This document shows, piece by piece, positions 1-10,641 of a DNA stretch of 64,000 nt. A program made the position numbers and the translations under genes. Numbering within the stretch: position 1 is the stretch's first letter; every line of letters starts with the position of its first letter. Origin of the DNA: Bremia lactucae (lineage: Eukaryota > Oomycota > Peronosporomycetes > Peronosporales > Peronosporaceae); contig NW_027152195.1 of NCBI RefSeq assembly GCF_004359215.1, forward strand, positions 305,415-369,414, read 5' to 3'. A model generated the notes under the pieces. The model made no database searches. It worked only from the letters and a program-made list of their open reading frames with translations, and had not been told where the DNA came from.

Positions 1-145
1 TCACCCCGCATGAATTGTTCCTTCATGCGATGGAATTTAAAATGATGGATCTGACCAATCAAAAACATTTTAAAAATTAAGTGGTCATTTAGCGACCACT
101 CCATCTAATGACATTCAGAGTGATTGTCGTTTAAGGGAGGGGTGA
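1..145 (+). mobile_element. 3' internal end of a family A Gypsy element, with polypurine tract
   Basis: This stretch matches the sequence just before the family A LTR at 39288 (shared blocks around the words ctgaccaatcaa and agagtgattgtc). It ends in a purine-rich run, roughly 133-145, directly against an LTR start, which is the usual polypurine tract before a 3' LTR. The element therefore lies on the plus strand and continues to the left, outside the window. No reading frame of note is left here. Confidence 0.75.
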
Positions 146-596
146 TGTAACGGGGTGTATCGTTACATGAAATTAACACTTAAAGGTTGTTAATTAATAT
201 ATCATCTAACAGGTAGATAATATTTGGAGGATATTACTTTATTTAGTAATATTCAGAATTCTTATCCATAAATAGGTATAGGCCATTATGTCTATTTATT
301 CCGCTGACTAATCAGCTGTAGAAGTAATCAAAGAGAGTTACAAGATAAGATAGATAAGAATTCATTTACATGTTTAGTATTAGTTTATAGTTAAGTCAGC
401 ATTTACAAAGATAGATTAAGAGACACTTAACTATATTAATACAGTTTTCATTTTACCCTCTTAATTTAACTTGTCTTGAGAGAAGTCTTCCTCTATACGT
501 ACAGTGTACGTCACCTAACGAAAGGCACCACTCACAACTGAAGCAGTGTGAAGTGGACTTGTACTGAAACAGTACAAGTCGCAGTGCCCCATTACA
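146..596 (+). repeat. Family A LTR (3' LTR)
   Basis: The LTR is 451 bp, begins TGTAACGGGG and ends CCCCATTACA, so its ends form an inverted repeat of about 10 bp, longer than the usual TG...CA. It aligns along its length with 24110-24563, 39288-39716 and 52463-52915. Near its 3' end it carries consecutive hairpins (about 496-512, 528-556 and 556-580). With the polypurine tract on its left it reads as the 3' LTR of the element cut by the window edge. Confidence 0.85.
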
Positions 597-719
597 CACA
601 CCCTTCCCCCTTAGATATAAAACACCCACTCCCTTCACAATGAAACAAATGTCTATCCCATTCTCATGAAAGCTGAAGCTTCTGTCCAGGTCCATGCTTT
701 ATCCGAAGGATTTACTGTC

Positions 720-1252
720 TGTAACGGACTAAAATTGCCCCTATGTGACACAGTCCCCGTTAAGTACACTTGGTGTACTTAATGGGATGGTTAATTACTA
801 AAATAAAGTTATTCGACCCACCACTTGGGTGTAGTTCACATTTTGAAATAACCTTGTGTATGTGATGCACATAGGTGCAGTCACATTAGGAGGGATGACG
901 CCTAGCGTCATCCGTTACGCGAGGTATTTAGAGCGATACGCTCGCAATACATATTAGTGTTATCTCCAGATATGACTTTTTTAATTGGTAAAAAAAGGTA
1001 ATTGTATTTAATACAATTAATAAAAAAATCATTCGGAAAACTACTTTCCACTAGGTAAGTGCGCACGACGAGCCGGGTTACCGCTCCCGTGACGACACTT
1101 TACTAGAGCACTTAGTGCGTTGGGTGAGGTCACTAACGCGCTTACCACAACTACCTCACTGCACGCAAGAGAAGACGGTCTAATCGCTTCCTCGCTGTGC
1201 TAGGGTGTGTGTCTAAGAAGAGCGTGGCCGAATTAGGACGTGCCCGCCTACA
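720..1252 (+). repeat. Family D 5' LTR (element 1)
   Basis: The LTR is 533 bp, begins TGTAACGGAC and ends CGCCTACA. It is colinear with 8035-8562. It contains short palindromes: aagtacac/gtgtactt near 762-780 and a 21-bp one at 893-913 with 9-base arms around cta. Leader sequence with the word ccttcccacgaccc follows and is shared with element 2. Confidence 0.85.
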
Positions 1253-1558
1253 CTTAGTAGCACTTAAAATCCTTCCCACGACCCGCATCTCTGCGTGTGT
1301 ACGTGAGGATAAGCCTCGATATCGATTTGACTCATTTCTCTCGCCTCTCCGAACATCATCGGGAGGTGGCAGGGCACTTGGCGCAGGGACTTGTGAAAAA
1401 GCCCTCTTGAGAAATTCTCCTGAGCAAAATGTTTCGCAGATGTAGCAGTTTAAGGCATTCGTGCTCGGACAGCGGAGAGCCGCGTCCGAGGCATGCGGCG
1501 GAATCCGTTTCTCAGACTCAGGATGAGGCGTGAGCCGCATTAGACGAGGCCCATTCGG

Positions 1559-4500
1559 ATGGACCCGCCCGAGTTCAATGAAACTGCAGCGCACACGATT
1601 CACCACTGGCTGTTAGCTATGAAGCAATGCGGTATCGCGCAGCTCATCGAGGACAACAGCCGATGGTGTCGTACGCCATGTCGCGCTTGCGCGGTAACGC
1701 CTCAGAGTGGGCTTACTCGGAGCTTATAGCGGACGTTAAGGCGTTCCCTACATGACGATCTCTAAGACAAAGATTCGCTCCATGTACCAGCCGCCGAACA
1801 ACGAAGTGCTGCTTCAGGCGCGGTTCTTTGGAGCGCAACAGGCGAAGCGATCTCTGCAAGAGTGTGTGCAGGAGATGCGGTCGCTGTCGGCGTCCATTAC
1901 CGTAGGTCCGATCCGGAGCACATTTAAGTACCACGTTAATGAACGGATTACGGCATGGCCCATCGCGAAGGGACCTTTTCAGAAAGGTGCCGTCGACGAT
2001 GGAAGAGGCAATCCAAATTGCCTTAGTTGAAGAGCAATCCTACAACAGTGCTTTGGCGACAGCTTGGTATCAGCCGTCGGCCGAGAGATCAGATGCCACT
2101 TCCATGGAGTTGGGCAATGCAGACGTTGTCTGCTATAAATGCGGCAAGCGCGGCCATACGACGGCTCGCTGCTATGCCATGCCACGATCCCTGCTGGGGC
2201 AAAGATGCCCAGCAAGAGGACTCCCTTTCGAAAGGGCGATAGCAAGAACCAGCGTGCGAGACGCATGAGTTCTGCATCGACCACTGAGGGGTCGAAAAAC
2301 GCAGGAGCGCAGTAGGGGCGGGACGCCCTACTGACGCGGACTTTGAAGCCTCCCCTACGTACAGAGTTGTCGAACAAATGGGTAGCATAGTCCCTGAGGT
2401 CTCGAAATGTCGATCCTCAATCCTGCTGGTCTATAGCGCTCAAGTACGAGGCTATGACCAGGTGATGACCCTCCTCGTGGATTCGGTTGCATCACAAAAT
2501 TTTGAAAACTTGCGGCTCTATGAAAGAGACCGGCGATGTTTGAGTTACTTTTGCCAGGATGTCAAGCGAGAAGAGGCGACCGTTCGTTTAGCGAACGGCG
2601 CCTCGTTAAGTCTGAGGAGTTCAGGCAGAACTCGCCTCAGCTTTAGTGACTTCTCTTGTAAAGAGAAGGTCGGAGTACTAGGAATGGAGAGTCCGTATGA
2701 CCTTTTCCTAGGCATGCCATGGTTGGCAAAACACCAACCATGGATAGACTGGCGTACACGCATAGTTGCGAGCTCTACGCAGGACACCGGAGAGGATGTG
2801 ATCCTGCGAGAGGAGTATGCAACTGATGTCGTGTCGAACACAGTTGAGGGATTGTTGACGGGATGTCAAACGTCAGCACTTCCTACCCAAGTCGTGGGGA
2901 CTGAGGTAGTGAAAAAGACAATGTCAAGTAGCCATGTGTCCCATAGTCCTGCACGGAGACGGGAGCCTGTGGCAGTAGACAGCGAGCTGATAGGAAGTCA
3001 AGAGTCGCATGAACCGGCACAGTGCCTAGAGCCTGGTGCGGTTTGCAGGGGTGCGTTAGCCAGGAGAGAAACGGCACCCGCTTCCCAGTCAAAGGTCGTG
3101 GTGACTCGAAGAGCGAGTACCCGACAGATTAGGACGATTAAAGGCACGTCTTAACGAGTGACCTTTGGATCAGCTCCTAATAAAGAGAACGGGCCTTCGA
3201 ACGAGGTGTTCGAGGCTGTCAAAGACGAAATTGCGGAGACATCCTCAGTGAGGTGCTCCGGTTAGTTTTTAAATCTGCCGAGATAGTAAATTTGCCGAGG
3301 AGATAGTAAATCTCCCGGAGATTTCGTGGGATCTGTTCGTTGCCGAATTAAAGGAAGGAAAGATTTACGAAAAAGGGTAACAAGTTCGAGAAGAGAGCTT
3401 ATTGGACTGTTGCTCGTCGTCCACAATGGACGAGAGCGTCCTAGAATGGGACAAAAATAAACGGTTCGCTGCTCAAGGCTGGAATTCCTTGAGAAACAGT
3501 CCGTTCTTTGAGGGTTCTGTGGAAACATCGCGATGTGTATACAGAGTGTGGAAACATCGCGATGTGTATACAGAGGAAGTGCCGAGCCGCCTACCAGCAG
3601 AAAGGGGCGTCGGTCACGAAATTGATTGGAACGTGGCACTAAGTATTGTGTGACCAGGAAATGGCCGTTGCCGAAAGAACAAGTCGATTATATCGACGAG
3701 TCCTCGACAAGCGGGACATGTACGTGAGAGCAAGTCGCCCCACTGCAGCCCCACCTTTTGTGTGCGAAAGTCCACAGGTGGATAGCGCCTGGCTCACGCT
3801 TTCAATAAGCTGAACACGGCGACCATACCGGCGCAAACGCCAACCCGCGGAAAGATGTTATGTTGAACTCCATGGGAAAGTCAACAATCTTTTCCGCGGT
3901 GGATTTGAGGGATGGCTACTATCAGGTATTCATGAGCGAGTCCAATGTAGCTAAAACAGCTGTAAGCACCCCAAGCGGTATGCTTCGGGAGCAACTTGTG
4001 ATGCGCCAAGGTTTGAAAACGCAGTAGCGACATTCAACCGAGTGGTGGCTCACGTGATGCGTCAGCACCGTGCCTACGCGCCCCATTACTTTGACGATGT
4101 ATTCGTGCATAGTAGAGCCGAGGAGAACGCAGCGCAATAGAATCGCACAAGCGTCATTTAGACGCTGTGTTGCAGACTTTGAAGGACGCCCAATTGTACG
4201 TCAACTTGCAAATGTGCGCCATAGGGGTCCCTGAGATACCTGTGCTGGGTTCCATCGTAGTTACACATGGTGTACGAGCGGGATCAGACAAGGTAAAATC
4301 GGTAAAGGAATGGACAGTCCCACGGCATGTGAAGTATTTGCGCCAATTGATAGGGCTCACTTATTCCTTGCATAAGTACAGCAAGAACTATTCTAAGCAA
4401 ACTATAACATTATCTGACCGACTTAAAACGGACGCAGAATGGGTTTGGTTAGAAGAACAATATAATGCGCTCACATCAGTGAAGCAATCTCTTGAAGAGA

Positions 4501-7029
4501 CACAGGTCTTGGCATTGCCAGACGCGGACTAGCCCTTAAAAGTCGTCTGCGATGCAAGTAATTTTACGATCGGCAGCGCGCTCATGCAGAAGGATGACGA
4601 CGGCGTTGACCGCGTCATCTCTTATCAGTCCCGGCTATTAAAAGCCGCGGAACTGAATTACCCTGTGCATGACAAAGAGCTACTTTCAATAAAGTATGCT
4701 TTTGTCAAGTTTCGTGTGCACCTATTGGGCACAGACCATTTGTGGTTTATACGGATCACGCATCACTGCGGACCGCAATAAACTCACCGCACTTTTTTTT
4801 TTCTCGCCTAGAATGGCAAGATGGCTTACATTCTTCTCTGAATTTAATTTCAAAGTTGAATTCAAGCCGGGTAAGTCGAATGTCTTGGCTGACGCTTTAT
4901 CGCGCAGACCAGACTTCGAGGTTAGACACAAGGAAAGTGTGTCTACTGCTAACGCACAATTTCAGCCGTCAGCGTTGGCAGCCATGAAGGCATACCACGA
5001 GACGAGCTCACTAACCTCTGAAATAAAAGAGAACTACAGTCAGGACGACCATTGTCGCCTGCTGTTAAATCACGTTGGTGGACGAAAGGTGATTCTTCCG
5101 TCGCACCTAAAAGCTAAGCTAAATCGCTTTAGCTACAGCGATGGCATGTTATGGCATCAGCTGTCACATTGTAATCCCTTGAGAACTTATGTGCCTCATG
5201 ACACAGATATCAAGCTGATGTCCTTTGGAGTTCCCCGATGTGCCATCTAGTGGGTATCTGGGCCGTGAAAATACATTCTTACGAATGTCAGAGGAATTTA
5301 GTGGCCACACCTATACATATGGGTGGCCAACTACATTCGCTCTTGCGAACAGTGTCACGCATTAAGCCTGCACCGCCCAGCCGTACGCCACTGAAGCCAC
5401 TACCGATTCCAACGGATTGTTTGAAGTCCGTAAGTCTGGACTTCATGTTGACATGACGCCCGATTATAAGGGTCGGACGGGGCTCGTCGCCTTTGCAGAT
5501 AGACTGAGAAAATAATGCATTTAGTACCATTTAAAACATCAATCACAAGCAAGGGGGCAGCTCTCTTGTTCCTGAATCATGTATACCGACTACACGGGAT
5601 GCTCGAGTTTATAATATTGGAGCGGGATCCACGTTTTACGTCCAGTTTTTGGCGACATGTGTTCGAGCTGCTAGGTAGCAAGCTCCACATGTCGACCGCA
5701 GATCATCCGCAGACCGATGGCCAAACAGAACGTGGCAGTCGAGTCGTGGCGGATGTCTTACACATGATAGCAACCCCCAATGAATGGAGCAAACAACTGT
5801 CCTTTGTGGATTTCGCTATAAATAACACGTGTCTACGCCAGGACGGGTGAGACCCCGTTTTATACTAACGGACTGCGCCATCCTCGGACACCAGTCTCGT
5901 TTGTGCGCAGCCCGTATTTTAGTGGGGGACGCCCCCCCACTATGCTCGGTACGAAAGAAGGACATAGTTTCGTTAATATGACGATGATCCATGAGGGTTT
6001 CATCTCAACGACAGAAACTTGTTTTAGCGACCCTGCCAATTTAGCAGTGGTCAATAGAACTACGTCCTAAGACCGACCTCTCGACGATGTCATAGGCGAG
6101 TTTGATGCTTATAGCGTGAGCGAGGCTCAACGCTTTGTGGATGAGCGATCAGCCATCACACGAAAAGGCCGTGACGCGATGGCAAGCGCACAGGAGAAGC
6201 AAAAAGAATATGCGGACCGAAATGGTCGCAAAAAGTAAACGCTTTCAGAGTGGGTAAAAAAAGAACTATTAAGTACTGCTACCCTATCTAAAAATGCAAT
6301 TTCTGTATTACCTAATGGTACTACGAAGTTGTCGCCGCATTTCATTGGGCCCTTTACAGTGGTAGAAGAGGTTGAAGACCTAAATTATCAGCTCACTCTT
6401 CCCCCGTATATGAAGACGCACCGCGTTTTTACGTGGGTCGTCTGAAACGGTATGCAGACCCAAATAAGGTCACATACCCCCATCCGTCTAAGGAGACCGA
6501 TGGTGACGCCGACTGTGATTCGAGCGTCGTTTAAGTGAGGGAGGCGGAGAAGGCGAAATGCTGTTGGACCAATCCTCCCACCACGAACAGGAATCGGAGA
6601 GCGAAGGACATCACGCGAGTAACGCGGATCCCTCAGCATTATCCTTTCAAAGAGGTCCAAGTGAGTCTTCAGGCGTTCATAACCCTGACGAGCCTTCGCT
6701 CGGACATCATAAAGATCCGAGGTCAGTCGCAAGGCTTGACCCTCGAGATCCACAATACGTCGTTCCGCATCGCTAAACTCCTGCGACTGAACATACGAAG
6801 ATAAAACAGCCGTTGTTGGAAAATTGCTTGCCCACCGCTCCGTGATAAAAAAAGGTATTAGATCCTTGTCCAATGGAGAGATTACCCGGAGAATTTTGAC
6901 TCTTGGGAACCGATCGATACGCTACATATTGATGTGCCCGGCTTGGCGGCTGCCTTTGAAAAGGAGCACCGGCTGAGTCCCGAGGCCTTTTCGCTAGTCT
7001 CAAATGGACTAGCAGAAGCAGCGTTGTGA
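1559..7029 (+). pseudogene. Family D gag-pol, broken (element 1)
   Basis: This is the former Gag-Pol polyprotein of element 1. Gag starts at an ATG at 1559 (MDPPEFN) and reaches a CCHC zinc knuckle, CYKCGKRGHTTARC, near 2130-2175. The protease active site near 2490 reads DSVAS where the intact copy at about 35560 has DSGAS, so a needed Gly is lost. The reverse transcriptase core near 4090-4110 keeps YFDDVFVHS. RNase H (VVCDASNF, HDKELL) lies near 4540-4690. Integrase has the DHPQTDGQTER region near 5700-5730, and a GPY/F-type region (GPFTVVEEV) lies near 6350. A chromodomain tail with DSWEP at 6898 ends in TGA at 7027-7029. Many stops and frameshifts separate these blocks. A 29-bp unit is tandemly doubled at 3518-3575, a local lesion absent from the other copies. 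Confidence 0.9.
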
Positions 7030-7903
7030 GAAGAAATAGGGGGCACAGTATCGCCCATGATTTCTTTCACACGCAAGCGGGCGCAATTAATATGCTGCGA
7101 CCGCTGTCTCATCGCATCGTAATGCGGATGAATGCGGCGCAAGAATTTCGCCTCGTATTGGTCGGGCATTTCATTTGAACGCAACACGACGGGGATCGAG
7201 AATATACGCCCAAGCGATTTTCCCTCAGCCTTCCACGAATTAAAGACGCCATAATAATTATGTGCATCTAGAAGAGCGACGCTCTTGGCCCGTTTAACCG
7301 AGGCCATCTAGATGGAGGGGGCATTAGGTGATATGCCACCCGTCACTTAGCTACGTTCTAAACGACTGTCTTGTGACACCGACTGAGCACGTTCACGTGT
7401 CGTCGGCGGAGCTTTAGGCTCCGAATCCTCTATGTCAGAACCATTATGGACAATGGTCTGCGCATAAGGCGTTGTGATTTTACCCAACGAAGAAGCAGCT
7501 GCGCCGTTATGGGCAGCATTAATGGTCGATGCGCTATCCAGCGCAGACGACGAGACTGCATTCGTAAATGTTGCTGTCTCCATATTGTGAGCAATGAAAG
7601 AAGTTTGGATGGGCAATAATGCGCCAATCATCCTTCCTGATGGGCTCGTTGTCCTTATCACTACTATGAGATGACAGCAACGATGTCGACTCAGTGTAGT
7701 CGACAATGAGCGACAGATCAACATCCTCACTGTTAAAATGGTATGGACCCTAAAGCCCCGTTAACGCGACAGCAGCAGTAGCTGTCGGCGTTTCGACTAA
7801 GGCATTGGACGCTGCCGGTGTGAACGCGGCGCGTGCGCTTAGTGCGAGGTTGAGTTGGCGTCTTTGCAGACGACCCACTAACATGGCCCCTTATAGGTGG
7901 CAT
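6488..7903 (-). pseudogene. Antisense ORF (aORF) of family D, element 1; unknown function
   Basis: A reading frame of about 472 codons on the strand opposite to pol, recoverable with a few single-base shifts. It starts at an ATG at 7903 (MPPIRG) with a basic stretch PRTKRTRR that could be a nuclear signal. An acidic/serine-rich part follows (SEDVDLSLIVDY, SSHSSD). Next is a conserved block near 7050-7200 (VVLRSNEMPDQYEAKF, then RVKEIMG), a predicted coiled coil near 6640-6790 (DVRAKARQGYERLK) and a Ser/Arg/His-rich end, RRSNHSRRHHRSP, stopping at 6488-6490. The last 540 bp overlap the pol linker and chromodomain on the other strand. The same frame is seen in elements 2, 3 and 4. I recognise no known domain; antisense ORFs near the 3' LTR are known in some plant Gypsy lineages. 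Visible lesions include one inserted base near 7650 and a one-base shift near 6570. Confidence 0.6.
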
Positions 7904-8034
7904 CTTTGGCGCCGTGCATGAAAACACAGGTCGCTAGAGTGAATGAGAAAATTAGCGGCTCGTAAAGCAGCTTGCAGTTCCTCCTTCCTCTTTGACGAAG
8001 TTTAAAATGAAAATTCGTTCTGAAAGGGGGATGG

Positions 8035-8562
8035 TGTAAAGGGCTGAAGTTGCCAAAATGTTACATAGTCCGCGTTAAGTGCACTTGGTGTACTTAAGGG
8101 GATGGTCAATTACTTAAATATAGCAATTAGACCCACTACTTGGGTGTGATTAACATTGTGAAAAAACCTTGTGTATGTGATGCGCATAGGTGCATTCACA
8201 TTAGGAGGGATGACGCCTAGCGTCATCCGTTACGCGAGGTATCTAGAAAGATACGCTCGCAATACATTTTTGTGTTATCTACAGCGATGACATTTTTGAT
8301 TAATAAAAATAGGAAATTATATCTAATGCGATTAAATTTAAGTTAGTCTGAAAAATATTTTCTAATTAGTGCGCACGAGGAGACGGGTTTTCGCTCCCGT
8401 GACGACACTTTATTAGAGTACTTAGTGCGTTGGGTGAGGTCGCTTAGGCGCCCACCACAACAACCTCACTGCACGCAAGAGAAGACGATCTAACCGCTTC
8501 CTCGCTGTGCTAGGGTGCGTGTCTAAGTAGAACGTGGCCGCATTAAGACGTGCCCGCCTACA
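8035..8562 (+). repeat. Family D 3' LTR (element 1)
   Basis: The LTR is 528 bp, preceded by the purine tract at about 8019-8034, and begins TGTAAAGGGC and ends CGCCTACA. It keeps the palindromes seen in the 5' LTR. The right edge abuts a truncated OTU-like coding fragment. Confidence 0.85.
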
Positions 8563-8818
8563 CCATATGATTAAAATAAACATTCTTCCGTTCACATTCG
8601 TTTCCAGCTCCGGCAACATATTTATAAAATTGAACGTGTTTTCTCCGTAATTCCGCTCTGAGGTTCTTTTGAACACTTTGGCATTCATCTTCTAATCTCC
8701 AAAGACTTATCGAGACGGTTCGGCAACCACAGTTTCCATCACCCTTGGCATCCTGAACCTTTTCAATGTGGGCTTTGGCAAACTTAGGGATATTAAAAAT
8801 GGATGCATGTTTTGACAA
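8563..8818 (-). pseudogene. OTU-type cysteine protease fragment, cut by the element 1 LTR
   Basis: The minus-strand frame (start at 8818) contains KGDGNCGCR, close to the OTU catalytic motif (Asp-Gly-Asn-Cys), followed by a charged helical stretch. OTU domains are deubiquitinating cysteine proteases and also occur in some DNA transposons. Only the N-terminal catalytic Cys region is present. The frame runs straight into the family D 3' LTR, and the matching C-terminal half (catalytic His) is not recognisable left of 720. It is therefore a remnant, of a host gene or of another transposon; I cannot tell which. Confidence 0.5.
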
Positions 8819-9829
8819 TGCCGAGAAAAAAAAGTTGAATTTTAAATGAAAATTCAGATTTTAAATCAATTTTGCTTACCTTTACTGAATTCATTACCAT
8901 TATATGGCGACAGGATAACCGACGATGAGATATTGGAGGAAGATGCATGTTCTGAAAATGCCAAAAGAAAAGGTTATTTATGGAATATGTCATCGGAATT
9001 TGAAATTGCCTTTCGTTTTGCTTACTGGGGATGATGGTGGTTTTGAAATTTTCGTGGGACTTTTTCGGATATCGTGTCCTCCCGACCACAACTTTTGCAT
9101 CGCCGTTTCGGCTTTATTGCGTGCTCGAATGCTGATGGTTCCCGCTTTGTTGATGGAATAGGACTTTATTTCTGGGAATTTAGTAAAAAGCAGGCAGGAA
9201 TTTATTGTAATAATATATAAATATTCGTGTTGCTCTACATTCCATTCAAATTTACCTACGGCAGGGGCATGTTATCGTTTCAGACGTAACAACCAATCAT
9301 TTTTTCAGATATTGGCTTTTTTCAATAGAAGTGACGTCGTATTTTGATTGGTTAGAGTCTACCTGGCTGGGTGGAAATAGCAACTTGGGTGGGTGGAAAT
9401 AGAAAGTCCCTAAAGAAACCCAAGGAAGCGAGATCGTGACTTTTGGCCGAACAGAAGCGGTCCAAACGCATACCTTAACTTAATGATTTACCTATGTATT
9501 GTTGAGAGAAGTGTAATAAGTGGCAACTTCTTCGTAGTTAGACTTCATGTTGAGATGCTCTTATACAGGCCTTTTGAGCTCTTGAAGCGTAAGAGACCTG
9601 CCTAAAGGCTTCTCAATATGTGCGTAATTGTTTTGTTGAATTGCAAGATGGTTATTCAACAAAGCTGACAAATACTGAAAAACTAGGAAGGTGTGGCTTG
9701 CTTGCGCTAACGGTGGGTATAAAGCAAGTGTGCGCCGATACCAAAGGAATGCTTTTAAGTCGATAATAGCTGCTGATTTTGCGATGCAGTAAAATGACTA
9801 ATACCATGAAAAAAGTTTATGTTGGCGTT
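8819..9829. other. AT-rich spacer between two family D elements; no gene seen
   Basis: Short open frames at 8846-9161 and 8793-9089 lie on opposite strands over the same bases and show no motif I recognise. The stretch may be more of the OTU-bearing sequence or plain intergenic DNA. Confidence 0.4.
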
Positions 9830-10416
9830 TGTAACGGGATAAAGTTGCCCTATGTTACACACACCCATTAAGTACACTTTGTGTGCTTGACCGGATAATC
9901 AATTACTTAATGTAGAGTACTTAGACCTGCCACTTCAGTGTGGTGCACATAGTGGATCACCCTTATGCCTGCGATACACATAGGTGCATTCACATTGGAA
10001 GCGATGACGACTAGCGTCATCCACGATCCGTGGTATTCAAAATTAGACGCTCGCAATGTAGGAATGCACATCCACAGAAGTGGCATCTATTGATTGGTTA
10101 AAAGTTTACATATTTAATTCGCTTAAACATAAATCAGTCTAATAAATTAAATATAGACGCTCGCAATGTAGGGGTGCACATCTACAGAGGTGGCATCTCT
10201 TGATTGATTAAAAGTTTACATATTTAATTCGCTTAAATATAAATCAGTCTAATAAATTACAATATAGATAACAAGTGCGCACGTGAAGTCGTTTCCGCTT
10301 ACGTGACGACACTTGTCCTTATGGGCACGTAATAGAAGACGGTCACACCGCTTCCTCACTGTGCTTGAAGGTGTGAGCATATTAGAGCGTGGCTGCCACA
10401 GAAGCGCCCGCCTACA
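9830..10416 (+). repeat. Family D 5' LTR (element 2) with internal 110-bp tandem duplication
   Basis: The LTR is 587 bp, begins TGTAACGGGA and ends CGCCTACA. It holds two copies of a 105-bp unit beginning agacgctcgcaatgtagg (10045-10149 and 10155-10259, period 110). The 3' LTR has a single copy. The 5' LTR in turn lacks about 40 bp near 10318 that the 3' LTR keeps. Confidence 0.85.
10045..10259. repeat. Two-copy tandem repeat, period 110 bp
   Basis: Two copies of one LTR segment differ by only about seven substitutions by eye. The repeat is in the 5' LTR only, so it arose after insertion or was lost from the other LTR. Confidence 0.85.
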
Positions 10417-10641
10417 ATTGGTAGCACTTGCAGTCCTTCCCACGACCCGCCTGTCCGAGCGTGTCAGTGAGGATGAGCCAATTTATCGATTGGGCTCATT
10501 TCCCACACTCTCCGAACATCATCGGAGGGTGGCAGAGCACTTGGTGCAGATACCTAGTAAGCAATCCCTGGCCAGACTATACGGCTTTCATAGCAACATG
10601 ATTTCCTGTTCAAATAGATTGAGGCATTTGTGCTTGGATTG

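Larger units (their letters stand above)
720..8562 (+). mobile_element. Family D Ty3/Gypsy chromovirus, element 1
   Basis: The element is 7843 bp with LTRs at 720-1252 and 8035-8562 that are alike throughout. The order between them is leader, gag, protease, reverse transcriptase, RNase H, integrase, GPY/F region, linker and chromodomain (ending 7029), then a long reading frame on the opposite strand (7903 down to 6488), a polypurine tract (about 8019-8034) and the 3' LTR. That order is typical of Gypsy chromoviruses apart from the antisense frame. The 5-bp flanks (ctgtc and ccata) do not match, so no target duplication survives or the two ends come from different insertions. All sense frames are broken, so it is not autonomous. 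Confidence 0.9.

Noticed and set aside
453..695. Minus frame of 80 codons at the A LTR edge
   Set aside because: Half of it is LTR. I tested it as the missing OTU C-terminus and saw no OTU His motif.
1151..1606. A 151-codon minus frame across the element 1 LTR end and leader
   Set aside because: It covers LTR and untranslated leader, has no protein-like conservation and is not open in the other D copies.
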